64,000 nt of DNA, taken from Hevea brasiliensis (Eukaryota; Streptophyta; Magnoliopsida; Malpighiales; Euphorbiaceae). The notes beneath the pieces are model-generated. The model was given only the letters and a program-made list of their open reading frames with translations, made no database searches and had not been told where the DNA came from. Of the stretch, positions 1 through 11,289 are shown one piece after another; position 1 is the first letter of the stretch, and each line of letters opens with the position of its first letter. The DNA lies in assembly GCF_030052815.1 (NCBI RefSeq), contig NC_079509.1, positions 42,898,750-42,962,749 of the forward strand. Direction: 5' to 3'. The translations under genes and the position numbers were made by a program.

Positions 1-2
1 CA

Positions 3-83
3 TTTGATGTTGGTGCAGTTTTTTGGGATGATTCATTGACTCAAGCGCCTGCATATTGCTTCAGCCAATCCAAAGACATGTAA
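3..83 (+). other. possible last coding exon of an upstream gene
   Basis: Frame 3 is open from the window edge for 26 codons and closes at TAA 81-83. The residues look protein-like rather than random: a GAVFWDD motif, then QAPAYCFSQ. The AT content jumps right after the stop. I do not recognise the family. It could be the 3' end of a gene lying to the left, or chance. Confidence 0.25.
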
Positions 84-269
84 ATTTCTGATTTTGCTTT
101 AATAGTAGTTTAATTAGGCGTCCGCATATTGAAGGTACCTCTACTAACAGAGCTGAATGTATGCAACCAACTCCATCTAATTAGAGATTAAAACTTAATT
201 GTTGTAATTAGGTGTGTATATAATGTGTTGCTAATAATCTCTATTTTTAAAAAATGATATTATAAATGA

Positions 270-276
<7 letters not shown>

Positions 277-335
<59 letters not shown>
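277..335. repeat. (TA)n microsatellite
   Basis: About 29 uninterrupted TA units. A shorter TA run follows near 454-471. Confidence 0.95.
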
Positions 336-337
<2 letters not shown>

Positions 338-2024
338 TAGAACTAGTTGTTTTCGATTGCACGTTATTTATACTCGTTTTATATATACATGATTTTTTAT
401 ATATATATAATTTTTTATTAATATTCATATATAATACAAAATAATATGATTGATATATATATATATATATATTAAAATCGTTATTTATAATAATATTTAA
501 TTTACAATAAATACATTACTCTAAAATTTTATGAACATAAGCTAATTATGAGATTTTTAAACAAATTTTATTATAATCCATTAATTACTTTAATGCAATA
601 GCAATTTAAAAAAGTTATAATTTATGATTATTTCATGTATATTTACATTTGAGTATTTATCATTCAATTTAATTAATATAATATGTTATTAAAATAATAA
701 TTAAATATTAAATTACAATAAAATATTTTTATTGTGTTTTAGTTATTGTATATATTCATTTTATTTACTAAAATAATTATCCAAAGCTTTGACTAGTAAA
801 TACTCCTACAACATCTACAAATATTCTATATCTACAAGAAAACTTGAATCTAATCCTTCCCAACTATCTATATATTATTAACGTTATCATGATTTAATAA
901 GTAATAGAATTATATTAATAATATTTGTATAATTAAGATTGTAGAATTACCAGAATTTCATAATTAAGAATTATAATAAAGTTTTTGATAAAAGTAGATT
1001 TATCATTAAAATAATATTAAAATTTTAATTATAATAATATTAGAAATTAAATTTACTTATAGACTTGGCCTGTCATATAGACTCTCATGGCTAAAAATTA
1101 TTAGCGATAAATTAGTCATTACTAAAAATTATTAACGATAAATTATTATGGATTAGCAATAGATTTATTATCATTAAGCCATATTAATTGAATCTTGTAC
1201 AAACCAGCATCAAGCACTACTATATAAGAATTTTATTAAGTTCATAATATTATATTTTAATATTTATTAGATTTTTAATTTTTTAATTTTTTAATTTTAT
1301 GATATTCTTATTTTAGTCAAATGATATTGATGTTCAATAATCAATTAAATCTAGTTCTTCATTGTTGTCCATCAAATAAATATTATTACATGACAATTCT
1401 ATCAAGTTTCTAATACTATAAACATAAACATGATTATTTAACATTGGATAGAGTTTTTTATTCAATTTTTTAATTCATTATTTTTTTTAATATTAGACTC
1501 ATGAAATATCTAAAACCACTGGTGGAGCCACATTACATTGAGTGGTCAATTGACCCATTCAACTTTATAAAAAAATTTAAAATGATATATTATATAAAAT
1601 ATTTTTAATAATTTTAATAAATAAATTTCAATGAAATTAATAAAAAATATATAAATTGGGATAATTTTATATTTAAATGTATATAAATAAAAGAGTTTAA
1701 TTTTAAATATTTTTATAACTATATAATTCATTTACATAATATTTTAATCTTTTAAATAATATATAAAGATTTGAGATATAAATGTACATATTTTATATTT
1801 AAATTTTATCAGTAGCATAAATAAAGAGAATAATTTTTAATGTGTAATGATTATTTTAATATTTTGATGTACTAAAATAATCATAAAATGTCTTGATTAT
1901 TAAAATTTATTTTTGATATTAATTTTTTTATCATAATGGATTAATTTATTTTAAATTTTAATTGTGGTTAAAAATTTAATATATTATGTTATATATTATT
2001 TTAATGTTATATATTATTTTGCAA

Positions 2025-2025
<1 letters not shown>

Positions 2026-2121
<96 letters not shown>
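2026..2121. repeat. (AAT)n(ATT)n compound microsatellite
   Basis: Roughly ten AAT units run directly into more than twenty ATT units, so the tract is its own inverted repeat and can fold into a hairpin. Confidence 0.95.
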
Positions 2122-2122
<1 letters not shown>

Positions 2123-2495
2123 GTTTTTAAAAACTTTTTCATAGATATAATGCTACAAAATTGAAATATCAATAGAAAAAACATCATAAATTTTCTAAGG
2201 CGAGTTAAAATTATTTATAATGATGTTAATAAGTGATGATGATACTAATCGGTAATACATGTTGCTTTATAAGGTAAATTAGGGGATTACATTGAAAATT
2301 TATTACTTTTTATTATTTATAATAATATATTTATATCGTGAACAATTATAAATTTAAAATAATAATGAGAATTATTATTATTATTATTTTATGTATTTAA
2401 TTTTCTTTTTTACTCTATTATTATTACATATTGACAATTTATATATTTCATTTTTTTCATTTCAGTAAATAATTTATTATTATACATATATTTTT

Positions 2496-2500
2496 CCCTT
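2496..2500. repeat. left target-site duplication of the giant element
   Basis: CCCTT directly before the LTR end TGTCGC. It matches CCCTT at 37209-37213. Confidence 0.93.
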
Positions 2501-2894
2501 TGTCGCAACGTGTTTTGCGGTCGCCTGGACGAACCCTCACCGAAGTGGGAAAGAGTGAGGAGTCGCCACCTTAGTTTTGAGGGAAACTAAAGAAAACCAT
2601 TTGAGAAGATAAATCGAAATGAAACCACTTCAAGACAGAGATTCTAAGTTCGGGGTCCGTAAACGGGTGGGGAAGGTGTTAGGCACCCCACCTCGTCCCT
2701 TGATAAGGGTAAGTAGATTTAACTTTGCGTTCTTTATAAATCAGTTAGTAGGGCTAAAATGGAAATGTTAATCCTTTTAACAAAAAGGAAAATTTGATTT
2801 TTCACTAAATTCGGATTACCCAGATACATAAGTAAATGAGACAACCTTAGTGAGTTACTGTTGTATGTTAATTTTGTTTGAAAGGGCTATTTGG

Positions 2895-3207
2895 TTAAAA
2901 TTCAATTTGAGAATCGGGTAAGAACTCTCCTCCGATCTCTTTTAGTTAAAATCTTGGGTTGAGAATCGGATAAGAACTCTCCTCCGATCTCTTTTAATAT
3001 TTATTAAAATTTAGCTTGAGGATCGGATAAGAACTCTCCTCCGACCTCTTTAATATTTATTAAAATTTAGCTTGAGGATCGGATAAGAACTCTCCTCCGA
3101 CCTCTTTAAATATTTATTAAAATTTTTAGTTGAAAATCGGATAAGGACTCTCCTCCGATCTCTTTTATTTTAATGGGACTCGGATAAAGACTCTTCCGAT
3201 CTCTTCG
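2895..3207. repeat. tandem repeats in left LTR, about 57-bp unit
   Basis: About five and a half units, each with a core GAACTCTCCTCCGA(C/T)CTCTTT preceded by GAGGATCGGATAA and followed by an A/T stretch. They lie in the R-U5 part of the LTR, downstream of the sense TATA box in element orientation. Confidence 0.85.
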
Positions 3208-4181
3208 AAATTTGATCACAGCTATATATCATAAAAGTCAAAGTTTAAGAGTTCTAGTATTCAAAGATGTCAAGGGTCATAATAAGACTTCTTTTAACTC
3301 ATTGATACTTTGTGACTAAATAAGGGATGCCGGACTGAATTTTACCGACCTCCCATATGGTCGCCTTACCAGTATCCTATCCGTTCCATTCTACTTATCT
3401 GAGATTTGATTTTTATTCCGCCTTATGGCATTATGCCGGATCGCCTTATACGTCAGCCTAGTGATTCAATTTTGCTACTTCCCTGACGTGTTATTTAGAC
3501 CCTCTTTTCAAAGAGACCATAAAAATACAGTTACCTACATTTTGTTCAGTTACTTCTACGCTATTCGGGACCAGAACTCCTGTGTTAGGAAGTAATAAAG
3601 ATTAACCAAAGAATGGACTGATTAACAAAGAAGTAAACTCGAGAATGACCGTCTTCGTGTTTAAAATACAGTATAAACTTGGTGAAAATTACAAACATAA
3701 AAAGAATAAATGAAATACGTAAATAAAGAAGAACATTTGATAAAATAGCGATATAAGCACTCACCTATAGGGAGTCGAATCTACTAAACTAACTATGGAA
3801 TCACAGAATGTAATAGGACTGCAGGTTGATAGCTGGAGGACTAAGGTTCGCCTTGAAATGAAGGATTCTTTGCTAAAATGTAATCGGGTCAAAATAACCA
3901 AGCTTGAATGGAGTTGAACTTGGACAATATGAATGGAAATAGGAGATAACAAAGACAGAAAGTGAGAGTGCCACAGGATAATGAACGGACTGAAAATGAA
4001 GAATTTCAGTATTCAAGAATCCCTTTTCAAGAAAACACTTCAGAAAACTGGTTTCCAAAGTTTTTCTTATGAAAGCTAAAAAAATAGCAGAGTAACGAAC
4101 TGAATTAAGTTTCAGAGTTCTTCCACTATAGTCACTGCCTTTTGTCTATTTTTTCGTCCCCTGAACAGTTTTTCATGCAGG

Positions 4182-4189
4182 TATTTATA
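4182..4189 (-). promoter_or_regulatory. sense TATA box of the left LTR
   Basis: On the minus strand the context reads CCTATAAATACCTG, a strong plant TATA box. It is conserved at 33171-33178. This is the likely core promoter for the element's genomic RNA, placing U3 to its right and R-U5 to its left. Confidence 0.6.
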
Positions 4190-4825
4190 GGAACCGGGTG
4201 CCCTCCATGAAGGGTCAAGATCTATTTTGAGGAAGACGGAGGGTCAGGATTTCAAAGGACATAATCGGATGCTTGAGAATTAAGGCGAATCAAAATGAAC
4301 GGCCGAGATCATTCTCAGGATACTTGTCCTTTTCTTCTTCTAATCTGACGGTCCAAAACTTCGTTGACCTGGGCGATCCAAGGGCAGGGAATAAAAGGCG
4401 CCGGTCTTATCGTCTTCCTCTTTGATCGAAAGGCTCTGGACTCATCCTTGCAAGTGAGACCAACGGTGGAGATTGGGATGTACAGGACTGTCATGACATA
4501 CTCTGGCACCTGTCAGCATTGTGGGTGATTCTCAGGCGTGCGGTGGAGATTTCGTCTGCAACACTTTAACTACCTTGGCTCTGATTCTGACGACGGTTAT
4601 TGGGATTTGTTTTATTCTCTTTGCCTTCCGATCTCCCCTCTTCCTGATCTTCTTGACACGCGCCCCTTTCGATCTTTCATACCGGTCTCCCCTCTTCCAA
4701 TCTCTATCATTCCGATCCTTTCTTTAGTCAGGCCCGGTCCGGTCAAAGCATTAATTTCCCCCGATTCTCGAAGCGTTTTCCCCTCGATTCTCAAAGCGCC
4801 CGCTTCATTTTCTGCTTAGCAATAA

Positions 4826-5212
4826 ATGCCTGACTTTCCCCTATATATACCCCTGACAGAAGAAGCTTTCCTCATTCGATTTTCCTCTCTCCCTTCTCCC
4901 TTTCCTGTTCTAGCTGCTCCAGCGATAGTTCCGGCTACGACTATGGCTTTTGATCCCTTTCCGATGGACTTCTTTATTCCCCGACTGAAAATTTACGATC
5001 CCGGTGACCGAATGATCGTGATAACCTTATCTAATGATGGTGAGAGAATTGCTAAAGTTTCGTCGACCCTTGGCGGTTGCTCTTCCAAATTTATTCGGCT
5101 TTTCATCACATTGAGTGTTCCGACAGTGGCTTTCCTCCACATTGGGTGTTCCGACAGCGGCTCGGTCCGGGTCGGTGACACCCCTTTGGATCAGTCACAA
5201 TGTTGGCTGTGA
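4826..5212 (+). CDS. small antisense ORF in left LTR, function unknown
   Basis: A 128-codon frame whose counterpart at 33815-34201 is open over the same length with only substitutions, while neighbouring LTR sequence has gained indels. Because the TATA box at 4842 lies inside this frame, a start at the ATG at 4942 (MAFDPF...) is more sensible and leaves about 90 codons. It contains a hydrophobic, proline-rich first half and a short internal near-duplication (two copies of a VFRQ/GCSDSG-type segment at the DNA level). No family recognised; it may be non-coding. Confidence 0.25.
   Translation: MPDFPLYIPLTEEAFLIRFSSLPSPFPVLAAPAIVPATTMAFDPFPMDFFIPRLKIYDPGDRMIVITLSNDGERIAKVSSTLGGCSSKFIRLFITLSVPTVAFLHIGCSDSGSVRVGDTPLDQSQCWL
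4842..4849 (+). promoter_or_regulatory. plus-strand TATATATA box in left LTR
   Basis: CCCCTATATATACCCC followed by a pyrimidine-rich stretch, as in plant core promoters. It is conserved at 33831-33838. It precedes a short open frame (4942-5212) and an AATAAA-like stretch near 5332, so a short antisense transcript is possible. Confidence 0.4.
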
Positions 5213-5588
5213 CATAGACCCCCTTTAGATAGGATGTTCTGCCGATCTTTAGAGGTCGACCTTTTGTTGTAATCAGATTTTTAATGTAAACCGATCTTGA
5301 GATCGCCCAAATGATGTAATCTGATCTTTTGGAAATAAAAAACTCATTTTGTCAATTATCATTTCATTGATTATTTTTCGATCTTTGATGTGTTCGTCCG
5401 ATCTGGTTCCTAACTGAACGACCCTTAACTGATCCTTTATTCAAAATATTCATCTTAATATGCCGATCTCCAGTTAACCGATCTCTTTATGTAATTTGGA
5501 ATGTTCGAGAGACGTGTCAGAACAGCTGGCGAATCCCGCTAACCGATGCATTGCCTGGGACATCGTGAGCATTAAATGCTCGGACGAG

Positions 5589-5596
5589 TATAAATA
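5589..5596 (+). promoter_or_regulatory. TATA box of the antisense gene, left LTR
   Basis: GAGTATAAATAGGGG, a textbook TATA box about 160 bp upstream of the ATG at 5753 and on the strand opposite to gag-pol. Confidence 0.65.
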
Positions 5597-5752
5597 GGGG
5601 TGGGGGTTAGCCAGTTTCTCACTTATGCCATTTTCTGTCTCTTGTAAACAATTCCAAAATTCTCCCGATTTTCAAGCTCTTCCGACTCCGATCAAGCTCC
5701 GGTAAGGGTTTTGATCCTTCTTTTACTTTTGAGTTCTTTATTTCTTTTGAAA

Positions 5753-7619
5753 ATGAGCGGCGCCGAAGGTCAGAGAGCGGCAAGCCCACTTTCCGTCCAT
5801 GTTTCATGGTCGTCCGACGAAGCGGAGGTGATCGGACCAAGCGCGCAACCTGAACCTCCTAGGGCCTCTGTTCCAGTTCGGGAGCGAGCAGAACCTTCAA
5901 GGCATGTACATTCTTCAGGGAGGGAAAGTCTTCCTATAGACGAGCTACCATCGATCCTTCAAGAAACCGACCTCCAATCGTTTAGCCAAGAATACAACAT
6001 TCGGCCTGATTCGTACGAGCTAATTAAGTGCCACGGCGATCTTCGTGCCGATCACTTCTTCGAAGAGAATGATATGATCATGGTCTACGAAGAACAATTA
6101 AAAGCCGGTCTGCGGTTCCCTCTAGACGATTTCTTCAAAGAGGTCTTAAAATTTCACCAAGTGTGCATCGCCCAAGTTCACCCGAACTCGTGGCGGATCC
6201 TGGTGGCTTTCAGGGGGCTCTGCCGTGCCAAGGGACTCTATCCTACAGCCAAAGTATTTCTTTGAACTACATAGACCCGACCCAGAAAGGACGGCGAGTA
6301 TTGGTTCTTTCAGAGAAGCCTCATTGTGGGCTCTTTACCGATCCGCCCTCCTCCTCAAGAATTGGAAGAACCGCTTTATTCGAGGAGCAAAATTCGAACG
6401 CCGAGGGCTTCCTCGGCGGCTACATCTGAACCCTTCGCGTCCAAAGCATCTCGCCCTGAATAGGGTAGAGGGAGCCGTGGTGATGGAATTGAAAGATCAA
6501 GCGGCTAGGGAGAAGTTTTCTTGTTTGGATGCAGTGACGGCCGAACTGCATCATTGGACGATGCAGCTGATCACTGGTCAAGATCGGGGGCTTCAACTCT
6601 CTGACCTCGGCATCGGTATTTTCTTCATCTCAGATCTCAGGACCTTAGCGATCTCACTGACCTCTCTTTTGTGCAGGTATGGCAAGAGACGAAGCCTCCA
6701 AGGAGAAACGGAAGCGAAAGAGGGAGATCTCCCGGAAAGTACGGGAGATGAAGCAAGCCGAGGAAATGCAGACACCCAGGCATGAGTCCGGGGAAATACA
6801 AGAAGGCCCACCTCAACCTTCGGGGCCGCCGATCGTAGAAGCTGTCCGATCTCCTCCTCGCCGAGAAGAGCCGCCTCCACCACCTCCAGTTGCTCCAAGC
6901 ACAGAAGGGGGTCCTTCTCAACCTTCTGTGAGGCCCCTTTCTCGTGGCGCTCAAGTGTTGGTCACTTCACTGGAGAAGAGCCGGACGATTCGAGAAAATC
7001 CAGACTTCGCTAAGGTCTTGGGGTCATCCATCTGTCTTCGGGAAGACCGGGATAGGCTGTCTCCGGATACTCTTGATGACATCTTGACCAGATCCATGAG
7101 CCTGAACGTGGAGTGCTTGGTGAATCAGCATATAGTTCGGGAAAAGGCTTATCGCCTGGGTAAGGAGGTCGAGAAGAAGAGTCAGGAAGTGGCTTCCCTT
7201 CGATCCTAACTTTTATCCGCTCAGAACTATATATCCGACATCGAGGGGCAGATGAAACTTTATGAGGATAAGCTAGCCGAGCAGACATTCTGGAAGAAGT
7301 TCAGGCACTTCGGGCTGATGAAGCTGCTCAACTCGCTCACCTTGCTGAGGGGCTCAAAGCGAAAGAGGAAGAGATGGTGACTGAAGTGGCCGGCGCTTAT
7401 GTGAATGCCCACAGAGATCTCCTGGCGGAGCTTAAGAAGCGTTACCCTGAGGAAGACTTCTCCTGGATGGCCAACCTGGCTCCCGAGGATGAAGATGAGG
7501 AGAGTGAGGAGGAGGCTGAGGGTGAGAGGGGGAACGGACAAAATGTAGATCAGGCTGGGGGTGAGAGGGGGAACGGACAAAATGTAGATCAGGATGGGGG
7601 TGATCCTCTAGCTGAATAA
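5753..7619 (+). pseudogene. antisense LTR gene, left copy (putative gypsy-type transposon family)
   Basis: Exon 1 starts at ATG 5753 (MSGAEGQ...) and is open to 6265. It contains the hallmark LRFPLDDFFKEVLKFH...HPNSWRILVAF...LC block of the plant 'putative gypsy type transposon' domain (Pfam PF04195, from memory). Two shifts near 6260 and 6350-6420 then break it relative to the right copy. A likely intron ends at CAG 6678, and exon 2 (from 6679, MARDEASK...) encodes a basic, proline-rich linker followed by a long coiled coil and an acidic, glycine-rich tail, with stop at 7617-7619. An in-frame TAA at 7207-7209 interrupts the coiled coil, where the right copy has a Gln codon. A short deletion near 7287 removes codons present in the right copy. 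The function of this family is unknown; extra antisense ORFs are established for Tat-lineage elements, usually between pol and the 3' LTR rather than inside LTRs. Confidence 0.7.
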
Positions 7620-8185
7620 CTTGTACAAATTTTTGAAATGAAATGAAATGGAATGCCTCTTTTGTTCGATGAATGGTTGTGATCGGAACACTTGATTGTC
7701 TGAGTATGTTGAAATTACTGAAAGTGATTATTAACCCAAGTGTGAGAGATCGGAAAACACAATGAGCATGAGATCGGTAGAGAACCAACGCTAAACAGGA
7801 CTTAATTAAAATTGAAAATTTGGCTTGAACATTTAAGATCGGGATCATCATTAAACCGAAACGGAACCTTTGATTGTTCTTAAACTTTGAAAGGGAGATC
7901 GGCAATAAAACTGGTAACAAAGATTTAGTGTCAGTTCAATTTCATTTGTCAAAAGAGATCAGGAACATACTTGACTGGTCAGGAGATTCGACAATGGGTT
8001 TGAGAGATCGGTGAGTGATTTAATAGACTGGTAAGGCTTCATTGGATACGAAGGCTTAGCATTGACTCAACTCTCCCTGTGAGGAGAGATCGGAAATGTG
8101 GTTAAATGGCAAGGTGAGACTTAGTGTTGGAGATCGGTTTCGAAGTTTATTGATTCTGGGGATCGGCCAAAATATGGTGTCGATA

Positions 8186-8198
8186 GCTGCCCCTCTTT
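8186..8198 (-). other. polypurine tract of the giant element
   Basis: On the minus strand AAAGAGGGGCAGC directly abuts the 3' LTR. Position and composition are those of the plus-strand primer of LTR elements. Confidence 0.8.
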
Positions 8199-8337
8199 AC
8201 ATAATTTCTATTAAAGGAAAAAAAAATTTTCCCGTGTAGGAATTATGTAAAGATTCAGACCCATATTTTGGACGATTTGATGTTCGAAGTTAGAGAATTA
8301 AATGATACCTAAGTTAGTGACCTAGAGATTGGCAACA

Positions 8338-9414
8338 GGAATTAAAATCCATTTGGATCCAAGAACCAAGGGTTGGTGTCAGGAAATGTAAATTGCAGGT
8401 AATTAAAATCAACTTAGATCAAGGAACCAGAGGTTGATAACGAGAAATTTAAATTGCATGAAATTAAAATCAACTTAGATCAAGGAACCAGAGATTGATA
8501 GCAGGAAATGTGAATTGCATGAAATTAAAATCAACTTAGATCAAGGAACCAGAGGTTGATAGTAGGAAATGGAAATTGCATGAAATTAAAATCAACTTAG
8601 ATCGAGGAACCAGAGGTTGATAACAGGAAATGTAAATTGCAGGAAATTAAAATCAACTTAGATCAAGGAACCAGATGTTGATAACGGGAAATTTAAATTG
8701 CAGGAAATTAAAATCAACTTAGATCAAGGAACCAGAGGTTGATAACGGGAAATTTAAATTGCAGGAAATTAAAATCAACTTAGATCAAGGAACCAGAGGT
8801 TGATAGCAGGAAATGTAAATTGCAGGAAATTAAAATCAACTTAGATCAAGGAACCAGAGGTTGATAACAGGAAATTTAAATTGCATGAAATTAAAATCAA
8901 CTTAGATCAAGGAACCAGAGGTTAATAACAGGAAATGTAAATTGCATGAAATTAAAATCAACTTAGATCAAGGAACTAGAGATTGATAACGGGAAATTTA
9001 AATTGCAGGAAATTAAAATCAACTTAGATCAAGGAACCAGAGGTTGATAACATGAAATGTAAATTGCATGAAATTAAAATCAACTTAGATCGAGGAACCA
9101 GAGGTTGATAGCAGGAAATGGAAATTGCAGGAAATTAAAATCAACTTAGATCAAGGAACCAGAGGTTGATAACAGGAAATTTAAATTGCATGAAATTAAA
9201 ATCAACTTAGATCAAGGAACCAGAGGTTGATAACAGGAAATTTAAATTGCATGAAATTAAAATCAACTTAGATCAAGGAACCAGAGGTTGATAACAGGAA
9301 ATTTAAATTGCATGAAATTAAAATCAACTTAGATCAAGGAACCAGAGGTTGATAACAGGAAATTTAAATTGCATGAAATTAAAATCAACTTAGATCAAGG
9401 AACCAGAGGTTGAT
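8338..9414. repeat. 61-bp tandem array in the element's 3' UTR
   Basis: Seventeen full 61-bp units plus a partial last one. The landmark AATTAAAATC recurs at 8340, 8401, 8462 and every 61 bases to 9377 with no indel at all; variation is by substitution only. The first unit is the most divergent. The array lies between integrase and the PPT, the hypervariable 3' UTR position where Ogre/Tat elements are known to seed satellite repeats. Confidence 0.97.
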
Positions 9415-10130
9415 GCACTTACAAAGCGAGCCTAATCCGGACACAAGAAGTTCTTCCCCAATGAAGTGTACTTAACAGAATCCCGAAGGCCAATGATGAA
9501 CGGAGGACGAGTTGCAAGACTTGACCTATGACCTCATTTCTTCAAATCCCCCATCTCTATTTTTTGACTTTCTCCCGAAAAGCGCCCTTGTGGGTTTTCA
9601 CTTCCCCTTTGTCTATGTGACTAGAGGCGCCCTTCTGGGTTTTCACCTCTAGTTTTTTTTTTTTTTTAGGATGCCCTTTCGGGTTTTCACTCCTATTTTC
9701 TTTTCTTTTTGTGTACCTTTTTCCAGACCATTCCCTGCAAATCTCATAGTAAAGTACGTGAGGTTATCAATTTTCAAATCCTAATCTTATGGCAAAATTT
9801 TAACTGATTAATAGCGCATTAAACAAAGAGATAATATTAAAGAGTGAGTAAACAGGAAAAATAAAAGTAGAAGGAATAAAGTATAATTTTATTATGGTTT
9901 TAGAAAAAAACAAGGATAGACTTTCAAAGGAAAAGGGTACAAGGATAGATCTCACATATTCCTTATGGTTGGCTTTGAAATCCCTTAACCGCCATTATTT
10001 CAAGTTCTCTGAAGCCTTATGCCGTGACAGTTTCCTCTTCATCCCGGTTTCATGCCCCATTCCTTATTTCTCCCTTTTGTTCTTAGGATGCCCTTTCAGG
10101 TTTTCACCCCCAAATTTTTTCTTTTTTTTT
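9415..10130 (-). other. 3' untranslated region of the giant element
   Basis: No coding frame. It holds three dispersed copies of a motif around GCCCTT(T/C)(T/C)GGGTTTTCAC (near 9588, 9630 and 9672) and a fourth near 10089, separated by poly-T runs. The motif is shared with other Tat-type 3' ends in my recollection; its role is unknown. Confidence 0.55.
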
Positions 10131-11289
10131 TTAGGCATAGTATTTCTTGACGGTGTCAGCATTCACAGGTCTTGGGAATTCTTCACCGTCCATGTGGGTC
10201 AAGATCAAGGCTCCTCCAGAAAATGCCCTTTCAACCACATTAGGTCCCTCGTAGGTTGGTGACCATTTGCCCCGGGGATCGTTTTGATTCGGCAGCACTT
10301 TCTTCAGAACTAGGTCCCCGGGTTGGAATTCGCGTGGGCGAACGCTTTTGTCAAATGCCCTAGCTATTCTCCTCCGGTATAATTGCCCATGACATGCTGC
10401 TGTTAACCTTTTCTCATCCAGCAAGTTTAACTGATCCAACCTTGACTGGATCCATTCTGACTCATTAATCCCTAATTCCTTCAGAATCCTTAGGGAAGGA
10501 ATTTCAACTTCTGAGTATCGCTTCCATCCAGTAAACGGTGAGTGCGGAGTTGCCGGTTGAGGTTCTTACGTAATGCGGTATGCGTGAAGAGCGTAAGGAA
10601 GCATATCATGCCAATCCCTATATGTGACTGTCATTTTTCGGATTATCCTCTTGAGATTTTTGTTCGCAGCTTCCACCGCTCCATTCATCTGGGGACGGTA
10701 TGGGGAGGAATTGAGATGTCGGATTTTGTATTGATCACACGATTTTTGAATCTTTGGACCATTGAGATTCTTAGCGTTGTCAGTGACGATTTCATTGGGG
10801 AGACCATGCCGGCAGATGATGTTGCTTCTGAGGAATTTGAGAAACATGTTCTGTGTGATGTGAGCATAGGATGTCGCACTTGGAGAAATAGTCGATGGCT
10901 ACTAGGATGAATCTGTGCCCATTGGATGCCTTGGGATTGATGGGACCAATCACATCGATGCCCCACATTGCGAAAGGCCACGGTGAGACGAGGTTGAACA
11001 ATTTGTGAGGTGGCACATTTATCGGATCAGCATAAATATGACATTTATGGCATTTTCGGAAATACTCGATGCAATCCTTTTCCATTGTGGTCCAAAAATA
11101 CCCGCGTCGCATGATTTGCTTAGCCATCATGTGTCCATTGGCATGGGTTGCATAATTTCCCTCATGAGTCTCAAAAAGGATTCTCTTCACCTCTTTTGCA
11201 TCCACACATCTCAACAATTCACCGTTGGAGCTCCTCTTGTATAGGACTTCTCCACTGGGGAAGTATCCCAGTGCTAATCTCCGAATCAT
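10131..11289 (-). pseudogene. integrase of the giant element, broken
   Basis: Reads right to left. The N-terminal zinc-binding region is present (THEGNYATHANG with paired H, then CHKCHIY with paired C). The core follows with WGIDVIGPI (first Asp), IVTDNAKN (second Asp) and NGAVEAANK (catalytic Glu). A C-terminal region with DLVLKKVLPN and GKWSPTYEGP matches the plant gypsy integrase tail, ending at YYA before the stop at 10131. A frameshift lies near 10880-10900, and a stop near 10566 followed by a shift separates the last segment. All three catalytic residues survive, but a single protein cannot be made. Confidence 0.9.

Larger units (their letters stand above)
84..2495. other. AT-rich intergenic DNA, no gene seen
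   Basis: Very AT-rich with long A/T runs and no coding frame longer than 61 codons, and that one is low complexity. Around 1516-1556 a short stretch (CACTGGTGGAGCCAC and what follows) resembles the terminus of plant hAT-type transposons, but I see no matching second end. Two microsatellites are listed separately. Confidence 0.6.
2501..8185 (-). repeat. 3' LTR of the giant element (5685 bp)
   Basis: Near-identical to 31431-37208 over its whole length. In element orientation it starts TATCGACACC, where TG has mutated to TA, and ends GTTGCGACA. It contains a minus-strand TATA box (4182-4189), a plus-strand TATA box and two-exon antisense frame (5589-7619), a second plus-strand TATA (4842-4849), and a block of tandem repeats (2895-3207). 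It is 93 bp shorter than its partner, largely because it has one repeat unit fewer. Confidence 0.93.

Noticed and set aside
1546..1731. 61-codon minus-strand frame rich in Ile, Phe, Tyr and Lys
   Set aside because: Composition is that of translated AT-rich DNA.
6593..6954. Minus-strand frames opposite the antisense gene's exon 2, also at 35591-35952
   Set aside because: They mirror a GC-rich, open coding strand and show no family motif.
7260..7920. Minus-strand frames of 106-162 codons in the LTR, also at 36271-36943
   Set aside because: Shadow of the coiled-coil exon plus repeated GGGGGTGA-type DNA; Pro/His-rich with no recognisable domain.
8338..9414. CRISPR-like array
   Set aside because: The 61-bp units are contiguous with no unique spacers and lie in a plant retrotransposon 3' UTR.
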